Source of the DNA: Heligmosomoides polygyrus polygyrus
Lineage: Eukaryota > Nematoda > Chromadorea > Rhabditida > Heligmosomidae
Direction of reading: 5' to 3'
DNA: 64,000 bases
NCBI GenBank assembly: GCA_947396885.1
Contig: OX377206.1
Span: 16,789,914-16,853,913, forward strand
Part shown: piece by piece, positions 22,567 through 33,330 of the stretch
Layout of the letters: every line of letters begins with the position of its first letter
Numbering within the stretch: the stretch's first letter is position 1
The notes under the pieces: model-generated
The model's input: the letters and a program-made list of their open reading frames with translations, nothing else
Told to the model about the DNA's origin: nothing
The model's database searches: none
Position numbers and translations under genes: made by a program

Positions 22567-23601
22567 ATACTGCATCTATGGTATATCGACGATTGTTTTG
22601 TGGTTTTCTCCACACAACAGGAAATGAGTAAGTGTTTCGAACTGTTGAACAACCAGTCTCGAAACATAAGCCCACCTGGGAAAAACTTAAAAACAACTGG
22701 CTTCGTTCCTAAATGTCGAGGTCTCCATTGCGAATGGATCTTTTAGAGCAAAGTGGTATCGCAAGCCTTCCAACAGTAGTATCCTACATAGTTCTTCACT
22801 GTCCCTCACACCCCATTCAAACTAAGCGAGCGGTAGTCCACAAAATGTTTCGGAAAGCAAAAAGGGGTCTGCCCAGGTGCAACTAAAAGACAGTACTTCA
22901 TCAATAAGGCGCGCGATACAGCTATATCTAACGGGTGTACTCTCTAGGTCCTCTCACCAGGGGCCAAAGCGGTAACACCTTCCGTTTAGGAGTCTCCAGA
23001 GACTCTAAGGTTAACAAAATAGCATCCTGTATGCCGTTCATCTCTGATGAGGTTAGCAAGTTCGCAAGGCTTTGCCTGAAGAGATGTGACTTACCAGGAG
23101 ACTATCTCAATGGTAGGTCGGAACGGCCCAAGTATTGTATAGGGCACAATCGTCTCTCTCTGGAAAACAGCAAAATGCAAGCATCTTGACCACAACACAA
23201 CTGCGCACACAGTTAGGGGCGACGGAAGTTGGGCCGTCGTCTGTGTTAGCCCTCTGCCTGCACGCGGAGGGCGGGCTGAAGTTGGCTGAAAACAACGATC
23301 ATGGGAATTGAGCCGCCCCTCTACCCACTTCGCCACCACCGCTCGCTCGTCATCGTTGTTTCCAGCCAACTTGTGCTCGCCTTTCGCGCCCAGGCAAAGG
23401 GTTTACACCGAAAACGGCCCAGATTTCGTCGTCCCCAACCCTGCGCAGTGTTGTATTGGGGTCATGATATTTGCATTTTGTTGTTTCCCAGAGACAGTGG
23501 ATTATCTCCACATGCAGCACTTTGGCCATTCCTATCTACCGTTGAGATAGTCTTCTTGGTTAGACAAGCTTGTCTCGCTGGTAGAAATACCACCTGACAC
23601 T

Positions 23602-23850
23602 TTGAAGAAGCAGCTTGTCAGGAACCGCATATACGACCAAGGGTGCGTGACTCTTAGTTGCGTAATTTGTCCCCGGGGAAAACCGGGTGACTGTAGCAAG
23701 AGTGGGGCCATCTATTTAAACACTTGCTGCGCCTGTGGCGACTACTACGTTGTAGAGACGGCGCGACCTCTCCACATTCGGATCAAGGAACACCTGCAGA
23801 GCAAAATCCAAGACGCGGCTGTCCACCCCACTGGGCCTCCATCGTGTTGA
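23602..23850 (+). pseudogene. GIY-YIG endonuclease segment of the plus-strand Penelope-like element
   Basis: Reads LKKQLVRNRIYDQGCVTLSC, then cysteine-rich sequence, then YYVVETARPLHIRIKEHLQS. The GIY-YIG core is altered (YVV for YVG or YIG), while the Arg and Glu of the catalytic R..EH region are present. The coding continues in another frame after 23850 (FEITVKILSLESNITARKTL). Confidence 0.8.
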
Positions 23851-24172
23851 AAGGCATGCAGGGAAAGAGACTTCGAGATTACGGTCAAAATTCTGAGTCT
23901 GGAATCCAACATCACTGCGCGAAAGACACTGAAGGCCTTTTGGATCCACACTAAAAACCCAAAAATTAACCGGAAAGTGGAACGTCTTTTCATCACCAGC
24001 GAGCCTTCCTCGTTTTTGGGACTCTGTGGGCTGGCCTGGGTCTGTGCCGCATTCTGACCTGATCCCCTTTGAGCTGATCTCCCTGGTTTGCTGAGTAGTA
24101 CTTAGTCGGCTTTCCTGTAAGGTTGTCGAGGGATTTGGTCGTTCAACTTTGTGAATATTTTGTCTCATTTAG

Positions 24173-24209
24173 GCCCTTGATGAAGGCGATTTTGCCGAAA
24201 CGTCGGCCA
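24173..24209 (+). ncRNA. Hammerhead-ribozyme-like motif at the end of the plus-strand Penelope-like element
   Basis: TTGATGAAGGCGATTTTGCC followed by GAAACGTC. It matches the hammerhead core CUGAUGA, stem II, GAAA, with U replacing the first C, a three-pair stem II (GGC...GCC) and a GUC cleavage triplet. Minimal hammerheads of this kind are known in Penelope-like elements. Activity is not implied. Confidence 0.6.
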
Positions 24210-24321
24210 ATAAACAGATTTACCAATCTCATGTTGCTAAACAACCTCAATAGACAACAATCACTGATGTTGTTGCGTTGTTTTGACTGAGCTCCACACG
24301 AGGTATACAGATCTTTATTGA

Positions 24322-24352
24322 CTAACGTTTCGGCGGTATCGCCTTCTTTAGA
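24322..24352 (-). ncRNA. Degenerate hammerhead-like motif, inner end
   Basis: On the minus strand: TAAAGAAGGCGATACCGCCG then AAACGTT. Stem II (GGCG...CGCC) and GAAA are conserved; the CUGAUGA box has decayed to UAAAGAA. Confidence 0.4.
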
Positions 24353-24476
24353 ACCTGAAAGCAAAGGCCAAGGCAAAATGTGGCCACTGCGTCAGACGTT
24401 GCCTCAACCTTAGAAAATCAAGACTACCTTTCGATCGCGTAGTCGTATCTTGCAGGTAGCCAGGCGGACTAATCGG

Positions 24477-25058
24477 TCAGTAGCAGGGCCGTAGTAGAGA
24501 CACATGCGCCCCAAATAGAATGCCAACTTGATGTAGGGCCTGAGCTCCCGTGTTATTTAGAGACACTCTTCCTTCCGGCTTAACTAGAGATCGTTGGCAT
24601 GAATCCAAAATGCCTCCAGAGCCTTGCGGGCAGTAGTTTGGGCTTCGACTGCCAGTAGCTTGACCTTGACCTCGAAGTCCTCCCCGCACACCCGTGGACT
24701 CTATGGTGACCCATTGCAGTGGACGTGCTGGACTTGGTCTTGCCGTCAAGGTGTTCCTTGACCCTAACATGTAAGGGTCGGGCCGTCTCACCGACATATT
24801 TTTCGCCGCAGCTCTGGATGGGCAGACGGCGCAACCAGGGGTAACACAAAGGCGATCGTAAGGACGATTCCGAACTAGCTGCCGCCTTAGGTGGTCTGAT
24901 GGCACCTCAACAACAGTTACCACATTCTCCAGTCCTGCTCTCCTCACACAGTTCTGAACGGAAGTGCTTACATGATCCGAGATGAATGGTACTTCGAATG
25001 GTACATTTCCGGAAATGGAGCGGCTACTGCTTTGTTCCTGGAAGGCCCTCCGTAACAA
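24477..25058 (-). pseudogene. C-terminal region of the minus-strand Penelope-like element
   Basis: Reads FISDHVSTSVQNCVRRAGLE and RRQLVRNRPYDRLCVTPGCA, parallel to VSKFARLCLKRCDLPGDYLN in the plus-strand copy at about 23053-23110. A frameshift then moves the GIY-YIG segment to another frame (24580-24849: KYVGETARPLHVRVKEHLDG). Confidence 0.75.
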
Positions 25059-25322
25059 TATAGGTGTAACGTGAGGCTTATATCCGTTGCTAGCTGCAAT
25101 TTCTTGTGCCAGCTTCCTTCACTCTTTACACTCCTCTTCTCCACTGGGTATGAGAGCTGCAGTTCGGAGCATGTTCTTCACTACAGCTTGCTTCATGTGG
25201 TTATGGTGCGAGCGAAGGCAGTGAACTATGATATTCTTGCTGGTAGGTTTTCTATACCATTTTGTTACAGTACCTCCCTCTATCAGTTGGACTTGTACGT
25301 TCAGGAACAAAAGCCAATCACC

Positions 25323-26160
25323 CTAAGGTTTTTCGCGAGTGAGCTTGATATAAGGGGACTGGTTCTTAAGCAGGCTAAAGCACAGGTCCACTCTTTCTTG
25401 CGTCGAGCAGATAAGAAAACAGCTGTCGATGTAACGACAATAGAGCATTGGAAACCTTTGTAGCACCAGGATTTCAATTTTGGCCAAGAAGGCGATAACG
25501 AGTGTAGGTGCTAGTCGTTGCCCCATCGCCACTCCTCTTATCTGAGAGAAATAGTGGCCCGACCATCTGAAAATGTTGCAACCAAGGCATTCTTCAACGG
25601 GGACCACTATTGTTCTTACAGAGAATCCGTATGTGTTTACAGCCTCTTGGTGCTGTGTGAGAAGCTCGGATAGCTTCCATGGCGCACTCGTTGCTGATAT
25701 TGGTATACAAGGCTGCTACATCAAAGGATTCCATGGCGCAAGTGGGGTCGCTCTTGTAGAATGCAGATGTTCCAGGAACATCTGGGTGTTGCTCAAATGG
25801 GCCGGTATGAAGCTGGGTAATTCTGCCGAAACCAGGTTTATGAACCAGTTCTATCAGTTACCAAACTAACCATTCTATCAGTAGTAGGCTAATTATTGGA
25901 CGCACCTCGATATCGGAGGGTTCCAGCGATTCTGTGCTGCTCGATGAAGGAAGCTTGTGCGTTCTTATAGGTAGATAAAGAGCTGGACACTGCGGTGATT
26001 CAATTTTAAGGAGCGTTACCGTTTGTGGGCTAATCCCTGCTGCTTTTGTCAATGATACCCACGTTCTATTCGAACTTCGGCACTGGCTCTGAAACTCCTT
26101 TGCAGAGGCTGGGCGAAAGAAAGACCCATCCCGAAGGTGGTGTTCGGTTATTGACACATC
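25323..26160 (-). pseudogene. Reverse transcriptase of the minus-strand Penelope-like element
   Basis: Open pieces at 25858-26157 (LPIRTHKLPSSSSTESLEPS then DIEVRPIISL) and 25323-25607 (LGCNIFRWSGHYFSQIRGVA, MGQRLAP, CRYIDSCFLICSTQERVDLC). The second catalytic Asp of YIDD is Ser. Between the pieces the frame is broken. Confidence 0.78.
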
Positions 26161-26243
26161 TATTTATCTGGGAATGACAACGAATTTCCTACTCTGCGTT
26201 GTTTTGACTGAGCTCCACGCGAGGTGTACAGATCTTTGTTGGC

Positions 26244-26276
26244 AAACGTTTCGGCGGTATCGCCTTCTTCAGAGCC
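26244..26276 (-). ncRNA. Hammerhead-like motif, outer end
   Basis: On the minus strand: CTGAAGAAGGCGATACCGCC then GAAACGTT. One substitution (A for U) in CUGAUGA; stem II GGCGAUACCGCC and the GAAA box are intact. It sits in the upstream direct repeat of the Penelope-like element. Confidence 0.5.
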
Positions 26277-26639
26277 TGAAAGGAAGGATCAAGTCAAAAG
26301 GTGGCTACCGCGTCAGACGTTGCCTCAACCATGGAAATTCAAGACTACCTTTCGAACGCGTAGTCAATAGAGAGATTGAGACCCTTACCTTACAGGAAGC
26401 CAGCCGGACCAATCGGTCGGTAGCAGGGCCGTAGTAGAGATACAGGCACCCCAATCAGAATGCCTTGCGGGCAACAGTTTAGGCTTCGACTGCCAGTACT
26501 TGACCCTTACCTCAAAGTCCTTCCCCGTACGCCCGTGGACTCTATGGTGAGCCATTGCAGTGGACGTCCTGGACTTGGCAAACGATGATGCCGAGATCAA
26601 TGACGGGCGGACCTGGAGGTGTAAATTTCATCCACATAG

Positions 26640-29236
26640 AGTTATGCATTTTTTAATGAAGCGTTACGAACATCAACCTTGAACTGTTATTTTGATTGAC
26701 TAGCGTTATTAATTGGACTCTGGAACAAAACTGTGTATTGCCTCGAGAACCATTTAGAAACTGCCCAGCTATTCCACCCCGTATCAGGGAGCTTCTAGCC
26801 TGGTACAGACTGGATACTCTTGTGGAAGTGTAGACTCACCATGACTAATCAGTCATCCAATTATCATATCAGGTTCCAGAAGGAAACCTGGGTACTAGTT
26901 TTTGTGATTGCAATATGACTACTAATGTTGAGTATGCAGGTATCTGTGCAGTCTCCACGTGGTTCATGATGCCACAAGTTTGGAAAATGTTGAGACCATT
27001 CAGGCCAGGTGATCTCTTTCCTGGTCGGAATATGACCTAAACGGCTGCTCCAGTTTACCCGAGACAGTTTTTTTTTTGTAGTTGATGTGACTCTGCAAGT
27101 AATATCAAGCGGTTAAGTCTACTGCTTAAAAAATTGCGGCAACAAAAAAGTCAGCGAAAAACCTGTAGTCGGAACTAGAAATGGAAACAGTGGAGAGACT
27201 GCATGCCGAAATAGTGAGAACTAGTTAGATAAGACCCTGCATTTGTTTTCGTTTATGGCTCTAGTCATACCTAAAAGGATATCACAACGACGATGTTATG
27301 AACTCATGCTTCCTTATACATATTATGTTATGATGAGGATGCACATTAGTTTGTGGAGGAAAATTCTGATGATCGGAAAGTTCTGCGCAAGGAAAGCTGC
27401 AAATAAGGCAGCTTCTGACGCCGTTTCAGAGGCAATTCTGAAGAAAGGACGAATATGCGTATTTCCGATTATGCGTATTTTTGTCTCCTATTCCGGTTTC
27501 CGGCAATTTTTGCGCGTTTCCGTTCCTTCTTTCCTCTTCCGTTTTTTCAAAAGAACAAATTCATCACATCCCTTCTAACCAATCTCAGCTAATTGCGGGG
27601 ACGTTTGACAAAAATGGCTGCCATATAGACGATTCGATGGCTGGGAGACGACGGAGATTCTATTCTAACTGTTTCAAGAAACGGCGAAACTTAGTCAGAA
27701 AACAGTACGAATCACGAAATGCGCGGAACAAATGCGTGCGCTGTTTGAATAATCGTAAAATTCTATTACCACGAGCGGATATTTTTGAGCTATTACTGAA
27801 GCTACTGAGGTAAATATTTGCGATGAATCTAGATAGTAAGCTCGCTTCATTCTATCCATGTCACTTCGTATTTTCGGTATATGGTGTTAGTGCCTTGACT
27901 TCTACGTCATCGTCTGGTCTCCAATTGCAAACCCTGAACGCGTTGTTTTGCTACGTAGATTCCTTACAACACACTTTGCAAGCTTTCGATCTTCAAGTCA
28001 CGTCCAACCATAAGAATTGCGAAGCAACTTGGTCTCTGGAAGCGAAGAACTGGTGCAGCATCTTGATCGGAATCAAAAGTTTTACTATTCAAAAAACTGG
28101 AACTGAAGTCAGCGAAGCACGGGAATCTGATAGTGCTTAAGAGCTACAGCGTGGATGTGGCAACAGTTCCCAATTGAGCTCTGTTAATTTTTGAAGGGTT
28201 ATCAACAAGGTGTAGGGTTCTGTCGTTATATGAAGAAACATCTCGCGTTTGTGATCGGCCAGTGGTGGGCGTTTTTCTGGAGTTCCTTGTTAAATTTCGA
28301 CAGCTGACGACAGCAGACAATCTAGTGAATAGCTCGGTTTCTTGGAAGCAGCTCTAAGCACACTATACCTTATCTAATCCCACCGCACAGAAAATATGAT
28401 CTTTTCTTGGTGAATGTTGGCTTTGTATATCGATTGTGGGGACGTATTTTGCTTGTACCATGTTTTCGGACAACGCTATCGTAAGCAATACAAAGATTCG
28501 CATATGTTAATACATTTGGTGAGGTGGATTCCGAACAGTTCGAGGATCCTAAATATGTAGGTTGTTTCCGTAAACGAGCTGCAAGTAAACGGTTGAAACT
28601 CGATATGTAAGGCTTCGATCATATGGCGCCTTTTCGTTAATGTTAAACCAAATGGGTGAACGAGAGAGAACTGCTGAGCTTCGGTTGCGGATATAAACTG
28701 AACAAGAGGAGGTTTCGGTTTCTCAAATGATGGTGAAAATTAGAGAAGAAGGAGAACGGATGTGCACAGGAATTCTGAACGAATGTCTTTGTAGACTACC
28801 TCCTGCACTACATTCTCTAATGTTATTAGAGAGCTTCTACCGTGCTGTTAGATCAATTTTATTCTGATTTTACCTGAAAGACTTTTCATGGACGTTTACT
28901 GAAGCTGAAAAAGACGCAAAGATTCTACTTTGTTATTTGGACCTATAATCGGCCAGTTTATCAACAATGAGACTTATTTCCGGCCTACGAGCTACTGAGT
29001 AATAACATTGGATGAATGCTTTATGCACTTGATGACTTGGAACCTTTGAAAAGAATAGAGGGGTGGTAATCATGATCACGAATTCAACTTCCCCTGTTTA
29101 TCTAATCTTTTCGCAAGGCCCTTACCAATAGCCCATTACTGTGTTTGCGTTCTTGGAGCTGCTTCATCATTTACCTTCATGAGTTCCTACTCCCCGCTCA
29201 TTTAACATAGACTTATACTACATACTCAACTGACGA
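26640..29236 (+). other. Intronic stretch, no confident feature
   Basis: No transposon or known protein recognised. Short open segments with acceptor-like starts occur (26704-26830 reading NWTLEQNCVLPREPF; 26941-27040 reading CAVSTWFMMPQVWKM), but neither fits the phase of the flanking Ulp1-like exons and I do not recognise them. Confidence 0.35.
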
Positions 29237-29404
29237 GCACGAACCAGGGATGGGCGGAAATTTTGAAAATTTTCCCAGAAAACAGAAAACAGAAAATCGC
29301 TTTCGTCAGAAAACAGAAATCAGAAAACAGAAAGGCCAAAAACGCCAGAAAATCAGAAAACAAATCAGAAAACAGAAAATTTCGAAATTATCACATGACC
29401 TATT

Positions 29405-29657
29405 ATTATACCCAAACATCTATATTTCCAGTAGCAAATGCTTTTGTAAGACTAGAAATGTAGTCGTAAACCAGCGTACCCAAAGATCTACGATTATACC
29501 CAAAGATCTATATTTCCAGTAGCAAATGCTTTTGTATGACTAGAAATGTAGTCGTAAACCAGCGTACCCAAAGATCTACGATTATACCCAAAGATCTATA
29601 TTTCCAGTGGCAAATGCTTTTGTATGACTAGAAATGTAGTCGTAAACCAGCGTTTTA
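29405..29657 (+). repeat. 88-bp tandem repeat, ~3 copies
   Basis: The phrase CCCAAA(C/G)ATCTATATTTCC starts at 29411, 29499 and 29587, an exact 88-bp period. Units are nearly identical. Internal to the hAT element. Confidence 0.93.
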
Positions 29658-30250
29658 ATTTGCAAGCGTTTATAAAAATTTCTATTACACTCCAGTGCAC
29701 TGCAAGCAGCATGTTGTAAATCTTGATTGATATATCCTAGGAATCTCGACACTTGAAGTATACAGCATTACTCATCAGCTCCGTTTCACCGCTAACGCCT
29801 CAATTAGATAATGGTCCTACTAGTACGAAACTGGTCTTTTAGTGTACCGAACACGATGAAGGCTCAGTGATCACTGTTTGCATGTTTTAACACAATTGCT
29901 TGAGTTTGTAGACACACTCTCACAACATACTCTAAAGCTGTGCAGAGATTCGTTGGTATTACTGGCTCCGCCAGAATCTGTATTCCTAGCTCGTTTCGTT
30001 CCTCGGGAATACCTTTCCTTGTAAGTGGCCTAGCTGAAAATTTTCAGGCCAACATAAATGCTCTTTACAGCACCCTACTACTTAGCCGACTAAAAATGTG
30101 AATTTCACAGAACAACACGAGATTGTGTCTGAGGGGGCTGTCAGCACAGCAGGTCTTGGGCGGAGGTGCTTTCTTGAATGCGTAGACACCATATAATGAA
30201 GACCGAGCATATACCCCCCCCCTCATCATTGTTATTATTATTATTTCTCC
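29658..30250. other. Interior of the hAT element, no gene
   Basis: No coding frame or family recognised; a short ATT run occurs at about 30228-30247. Confidence 0.4.
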
Positions 30251-30264
30251 TTATATCTACATAT

Positions 30265-30564
30265 TGAGGGCGTGTGTAGCGCAGTCGGAGGAGGCGCGAC
30301 TGTCGCGTGCACCCGATACCAGGTTCCTGGTTCGGATTTCCCGCCCAGGCCAACCAAGCCTTCCATCCCTCCGGGGTCGGTGAATTGGTACCAGACTTGT
30401 CTGGGAAGGATAGAGCGCTGACTTGTTCATCGGCTGGCCACCGCAAGTCATTGTATGGCCAAATACGCATTCATGTCGCCTCCACGACATCCTGTAGAAG
30501 TAGAATGCGCTGGCGCATCCCAGAAAGGATTGAGTAACGCCGTCCTTTATCCTTTATCCTTTAT
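30265..30564 (+). mobile_element. tRNA-derived SINE, full-length copy
   Basis: The head carries a perfect A box TAGCGCAGTCGG (30277-30288) and a B box GGTTCGGATTTC (30329-30340), the internal Pol III promoter. The body ends in a tail of (CCTTTAT)n (30544-30564). An exact 14-bp duplication TTATATCTACATAT flanks it (30251-30264, 30561-30574; the second copy overlaps the tail by TTAT). Relatives lie at 38240-38480, 45844-46119 (minus) and 52207-52475. Confidence 0.88.
30277..30340 (+). promoter_or_regulatory. Internal Pol III promoter (A and B boxes) of the SINE
   Basis: The A box fits TRGCNNAGYNGG at every position. The B box GGTTCGGATTTC differs from GGTTCGANTCC at a few positions. Box spacing is tRNA-like. 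Confidence 0.75.
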
Positions 30565-30577
30565 ATCTACATATCAT

Positions 30578-31860
30578 ATTACATCTCAGTGGAAGACCAG
30601 AAGAACCGACTTGGTGTACAGGGGAGTGCACGGCATTAGCAACAATCGCGCGATCTGCCTGATGCTCGTAGTCTACAAGCTGTTCACTCGAGTCATCCTG
30701 AATAGGGACAGCCATGCGAACAGACAGGATTTCAGAGAGGATTCAGCACGATCCTCCACACACACCATTACGAAGCTCATCGAAGTGTCGCGAGAGTACA
30801 AGCTGCCGCTGTGCCTTACGTTCGTCGATCTGAAGAAGGCATTTGACTCTGTCGAGACTGAAGCGGTCATCGAAGCCCTGCTCACTCAGGGCGTTACTAC
30901 TCTGTACGTCAGAATCCTTCGAGAGCTGTACAGTGGATTCACGACAAAGGTTTCGCCATTCTACAACAAATCGATGCCAACGTGAACAGAGAGGTTCGAT
31001 GAGGTTCGATGGGAGGGTATCCCGGTTCTCTTCAGCACCACCCTCAAAAACGTCATTCGCGAACTCGAATGGGAAGACACGGAAGTGAAAGACGACGGAC
31101 GGCAGCTACACCATCTAACACCGAGCGCTAGTCAGGCGGAGCGAATGCTGGCCGACTTCGATCGTTTACATATGTGGGAATGTTGGACTGCAGCTGAATC
31201 TTACGAAGACGATGTTCATGAGGAACGGACGAGTTTCGGATGCCTCATCCTCGCTCAACGGAACGAACATCTTCGAATGCTCCAGACACGTGTATCTGGG
31301 TCGCGAAGTCAACATGACCAACTAACTAGCGCCGGAGCTGAGCAGGAGGAAACCAGCGGCTTGAGGAGCTGTCAAGAGTGTCGAAAGAGCAGTGGAGAAG
31401 ACGAAGAACGTCGGGGCTCCGTACCTAGCTTTTCGACTTCACTGTTCTTCCTGCCCATACGTATCAGAGACCTGGGCTCTGCAAAGGCAGGATGAACAAG
31501 CGATCAGTATCGCGGAATCTCGGAGTGACACGACTCACACAAGTGAGAGAAGGCCTCCGGAGTTCCGAGCTTCGCCGACGTTCGAAGATCAGAGATGCTG
31601 TAGCATGTCCAAGTCGTCGAAAATTAGATGGGCCACGTAATGCGCTTCGCAGACACCGACTAGATTCCGTGGAATGTCAAGAGAACACCAGGATGCCCAA
31701 CAACGCGTTGGTCGGACTTCTTCGCCAAAGCCCTGAACAAACAATATGACGCTCTTCGTGTCCCTCGAGCGAAAAGGATCCATGGAGCACCCTGGAGCAC
31801 CCTAGCACGCGGCATGAACGTATGGAGACGCTGCTGGTGCCCACCCTACCCACAGTAACT
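30578..31860 (+). pseudogene. RTE-type reverse transcriptase remnant
   Basis: 5'-truncated and broken. It begins in RT (QWKTRRTDLV, ISNNRAICLMLVVYKLFTRV) and continues LPLCLTFVDLKKAFDSVETE. The FADD box region around 31100 is deleted. The C-terminal part ([36 protein letters not shown] in mixed frames) resembles the end of the RTE at 46.1-48.2 kb. It starts just right of the SINE, inside the hAT element. Confidence 0.8.
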
Positions 31861-32380
31861 CTAGGACAACTGGTTAGTTAATACATAATTAAATGCCCCT
31901 CAGAGTACTAGTGTTATAGTTTTAAAATAAAATTTTTAGTGATCGTAGACGGTCCAAACTACTGTTAAAATCGAAAGAATACGAAGCCAAATTATGAAAG
32001 TCGAAAAATGCCCTACGATATAGTCCTATACTCCTTGCCAGCAGCACTTACACAATCAATCAAGCAGACAAAGCGGCATAGTTCATGAGCATATGGCGCA
32101 ATTACTACTATTCCAAAAAACGCCACATGCTTACCATGTAAGATACTCTAGAAACATTATTTTGGAATAAAGCTCACTATTCTACGATACTTTTTGGATC
32201 CTTTTTATTGGATTTCTGTGATAAAATTTTGTTCGCAACTCCATTTTCTGTTTTCTGGCCAATTTTTGGCCATTTTCCCAGAAAACAGAAAACAGAAAAA
32301 TTTTTCCCAAAATGGCCAGAAAATCAGAAAACAGAAAACAGAAAACAGAAATTCCGCCCATCCCTGGCACGAACACATAC

Positions 32381-32580
32381 NNNNNNNNNNNNNNNNNNNN
32401 NNNNNNNNNNNNNNNNNNNNNNNNNNNNNNNNNNNNNNNNNNNNNNNNNNNNNNNNNNNNNNNNNNNNNNNNNNNNNNNNNNNNNNNNNNNNNNNNNNNN
32501 NNNNNNNNNNNNNNNNNNNNNNNNNNNNNNNNNNNNNNNNNNNNNNNNNNNNNNNNNNNNNNNNNNNNNNNNNNNNNNNN
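32381..32580. other. Assembly gap (200 N)
   Basis: All N. It begins six bases after the right target duplication of the hAT element, so the repeat-rich junction was probably unresolved. A round 200 suggests an arbitrary size. The missing Asp exon of the Ulp1-like gene could lie here. Confidence 0.99.
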
Positions 32581-32639
32581 TCTAGAATAAACTAAGATCT
32601 CTCCAAAAGGATCAGAATAATTTTTTGTTCATGGAAAAT

Positions 32640-33330
32640 CTTAATATAATTTCTTTCAAATTTTAATTCACATTCCCAAAAGGTTGTGGTTTTTTTGTTC
32701 GAAATTTTATAGAACTCTCATTTTCTGTAGAAAAATGATGGTTCATAGCCAGTTTTAAACAGTAGGGCTATTTTTAGGACCAAAAAAGGAATTGCGCCAT
32801 GCAATCATCCAAGACTTCGCAATTTTTATTCAATTGATAGCAAAATTGCCGTTTGTATAGAGTTTTACCCGTGTAAAAAATATAACAAAGACAATTGTGA
32901 AAACACACATTCTCACTTCGATGCTTCATGTAAGCATCACTGACACTATCAATCAAATAAAATTTGCGACGAGCTTTCCAAGCGCATTGTTCAATCTGCT
33001 CTTTGACCCACTAAATGATTGCTGCTTTGTTGCACTTCAAAACAGAATTTAGATTATTTTTTCTCAAAAAAATTTATGAAATTATTGCACTAATTAAAGC
33101 AGCTGGACTAAAAGATTTCAATAAAGTTATACAAAACTTTCCTTGGACAAAAAATTGTTCCTACCATCTTGGAAATTCTTTGGTTTAGCCCTTAAGAAGC
33201 TCTTTTCAATTTTGAAGACGTTTAATTTGATTTCAAAATTCTTAGGCTAGCTTAGAAGAGTGTTCAATTTGTTTGAAAAGTGCAATTCGACGCGAAAATT
33301 GTGTATATTTTTTGGGAATCCTTACGACTG
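32640..33330 (+). repeat. Dispersed repeat family, copy 1 of 3
   Basis: Shares ordered segments AAAGGAATTGCGCCATGC, TTTTTATTCAATTGATAGC and TCACTTCGATGCTTCATGTAA with 37000-37790 and, in part, 37880-38250. No coding frame and no terminal repeats seen. Confidence 0.7.

Larger units (their letters stand above)
20180..24230 (+). mobile_element. Penelope-like retroelement, plus strand, split by a foldback insertion
   Basis: RT pieces: SDKGAEFVVMPQRLDRAITD (~20266-20325), VRPFISCIGRSTDRTSWFLN (~20555-20615), MGQCLAPVLAIAFMAKIEGP (20933-20992), then after the insertion YIDDCFVVFSTQQEM (from 22583). A GIY-YIG endonuclease segment follows at 23700-23830 (CGDYYVVETARPLHIRIKEH). This RT plus C-terminal GIY-YIG order defines endonuclease-bearing Penelope-like elements. 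Stops and frameshifts are frequent. A hammerhead-like motif lies at 24173-24209. Inserted in the large intron of the Ulp1-like gene. Confidence 0.85.
24274..26600 (-). mobile_element. Penelope-like retroelement, minus strand, with tandem pseudo-LTR-like ends
   Basis: Reading right to left: a partial upstream copy (26600-26198) containing a terminal GIY-YIG piece and the end sequence, then RT N-terminal block DIEVRPIISLL (~25900), palm VAMGQRLAPTLVIAFLAKIE (~25530-25465), YCRYIDSCFL (YIDD has become YIDS), linker, GIY-YIG with CGEKYVGETARPLHVRVKEH (~24815-24755), and end sequence 24520-24274. The two end segments, 24274-24521 and 26198-26460, are direct repeats. This matches the tandem pseudo-LTR layout of Penelope-like elements. 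Frameshifts and the altered YIDD indicate an inactive copy. Confidence 0.82.
29245..32366. mobile_element. hAT-type non-autonomous element (3.1 kb) with nested insertions
   Basis: Perfect 15-bp inverted ends CAGGGATGGGCGGAA at both termini and an exact 8-bp duplication GCACGAAC (29237-29244 and 32367-32374). These are the hAT superfamily signature. Both subterminal regions are packed with CAGAAAA motifs, plausible transposase-binding sites. No hAT transposase frame. It contains an 88-bp tandem array, a SINE and an RTE remnant. Confidence 0.9.

Noticed and set aside
26704..27041. Missing Asp exon of the protease
   Set aside because: Open pieces with acceptors exist, but none has a YDS-like motif and the required 3n+2 length.
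29405..29657. CRISPR array
   Set aside because: Contiguous 88-bp tandem repeats without spacers, in a eukaryotic transposon.
32194..32595. Open frames across the gap
   Set aside because: Consist mostly of N translated as X.
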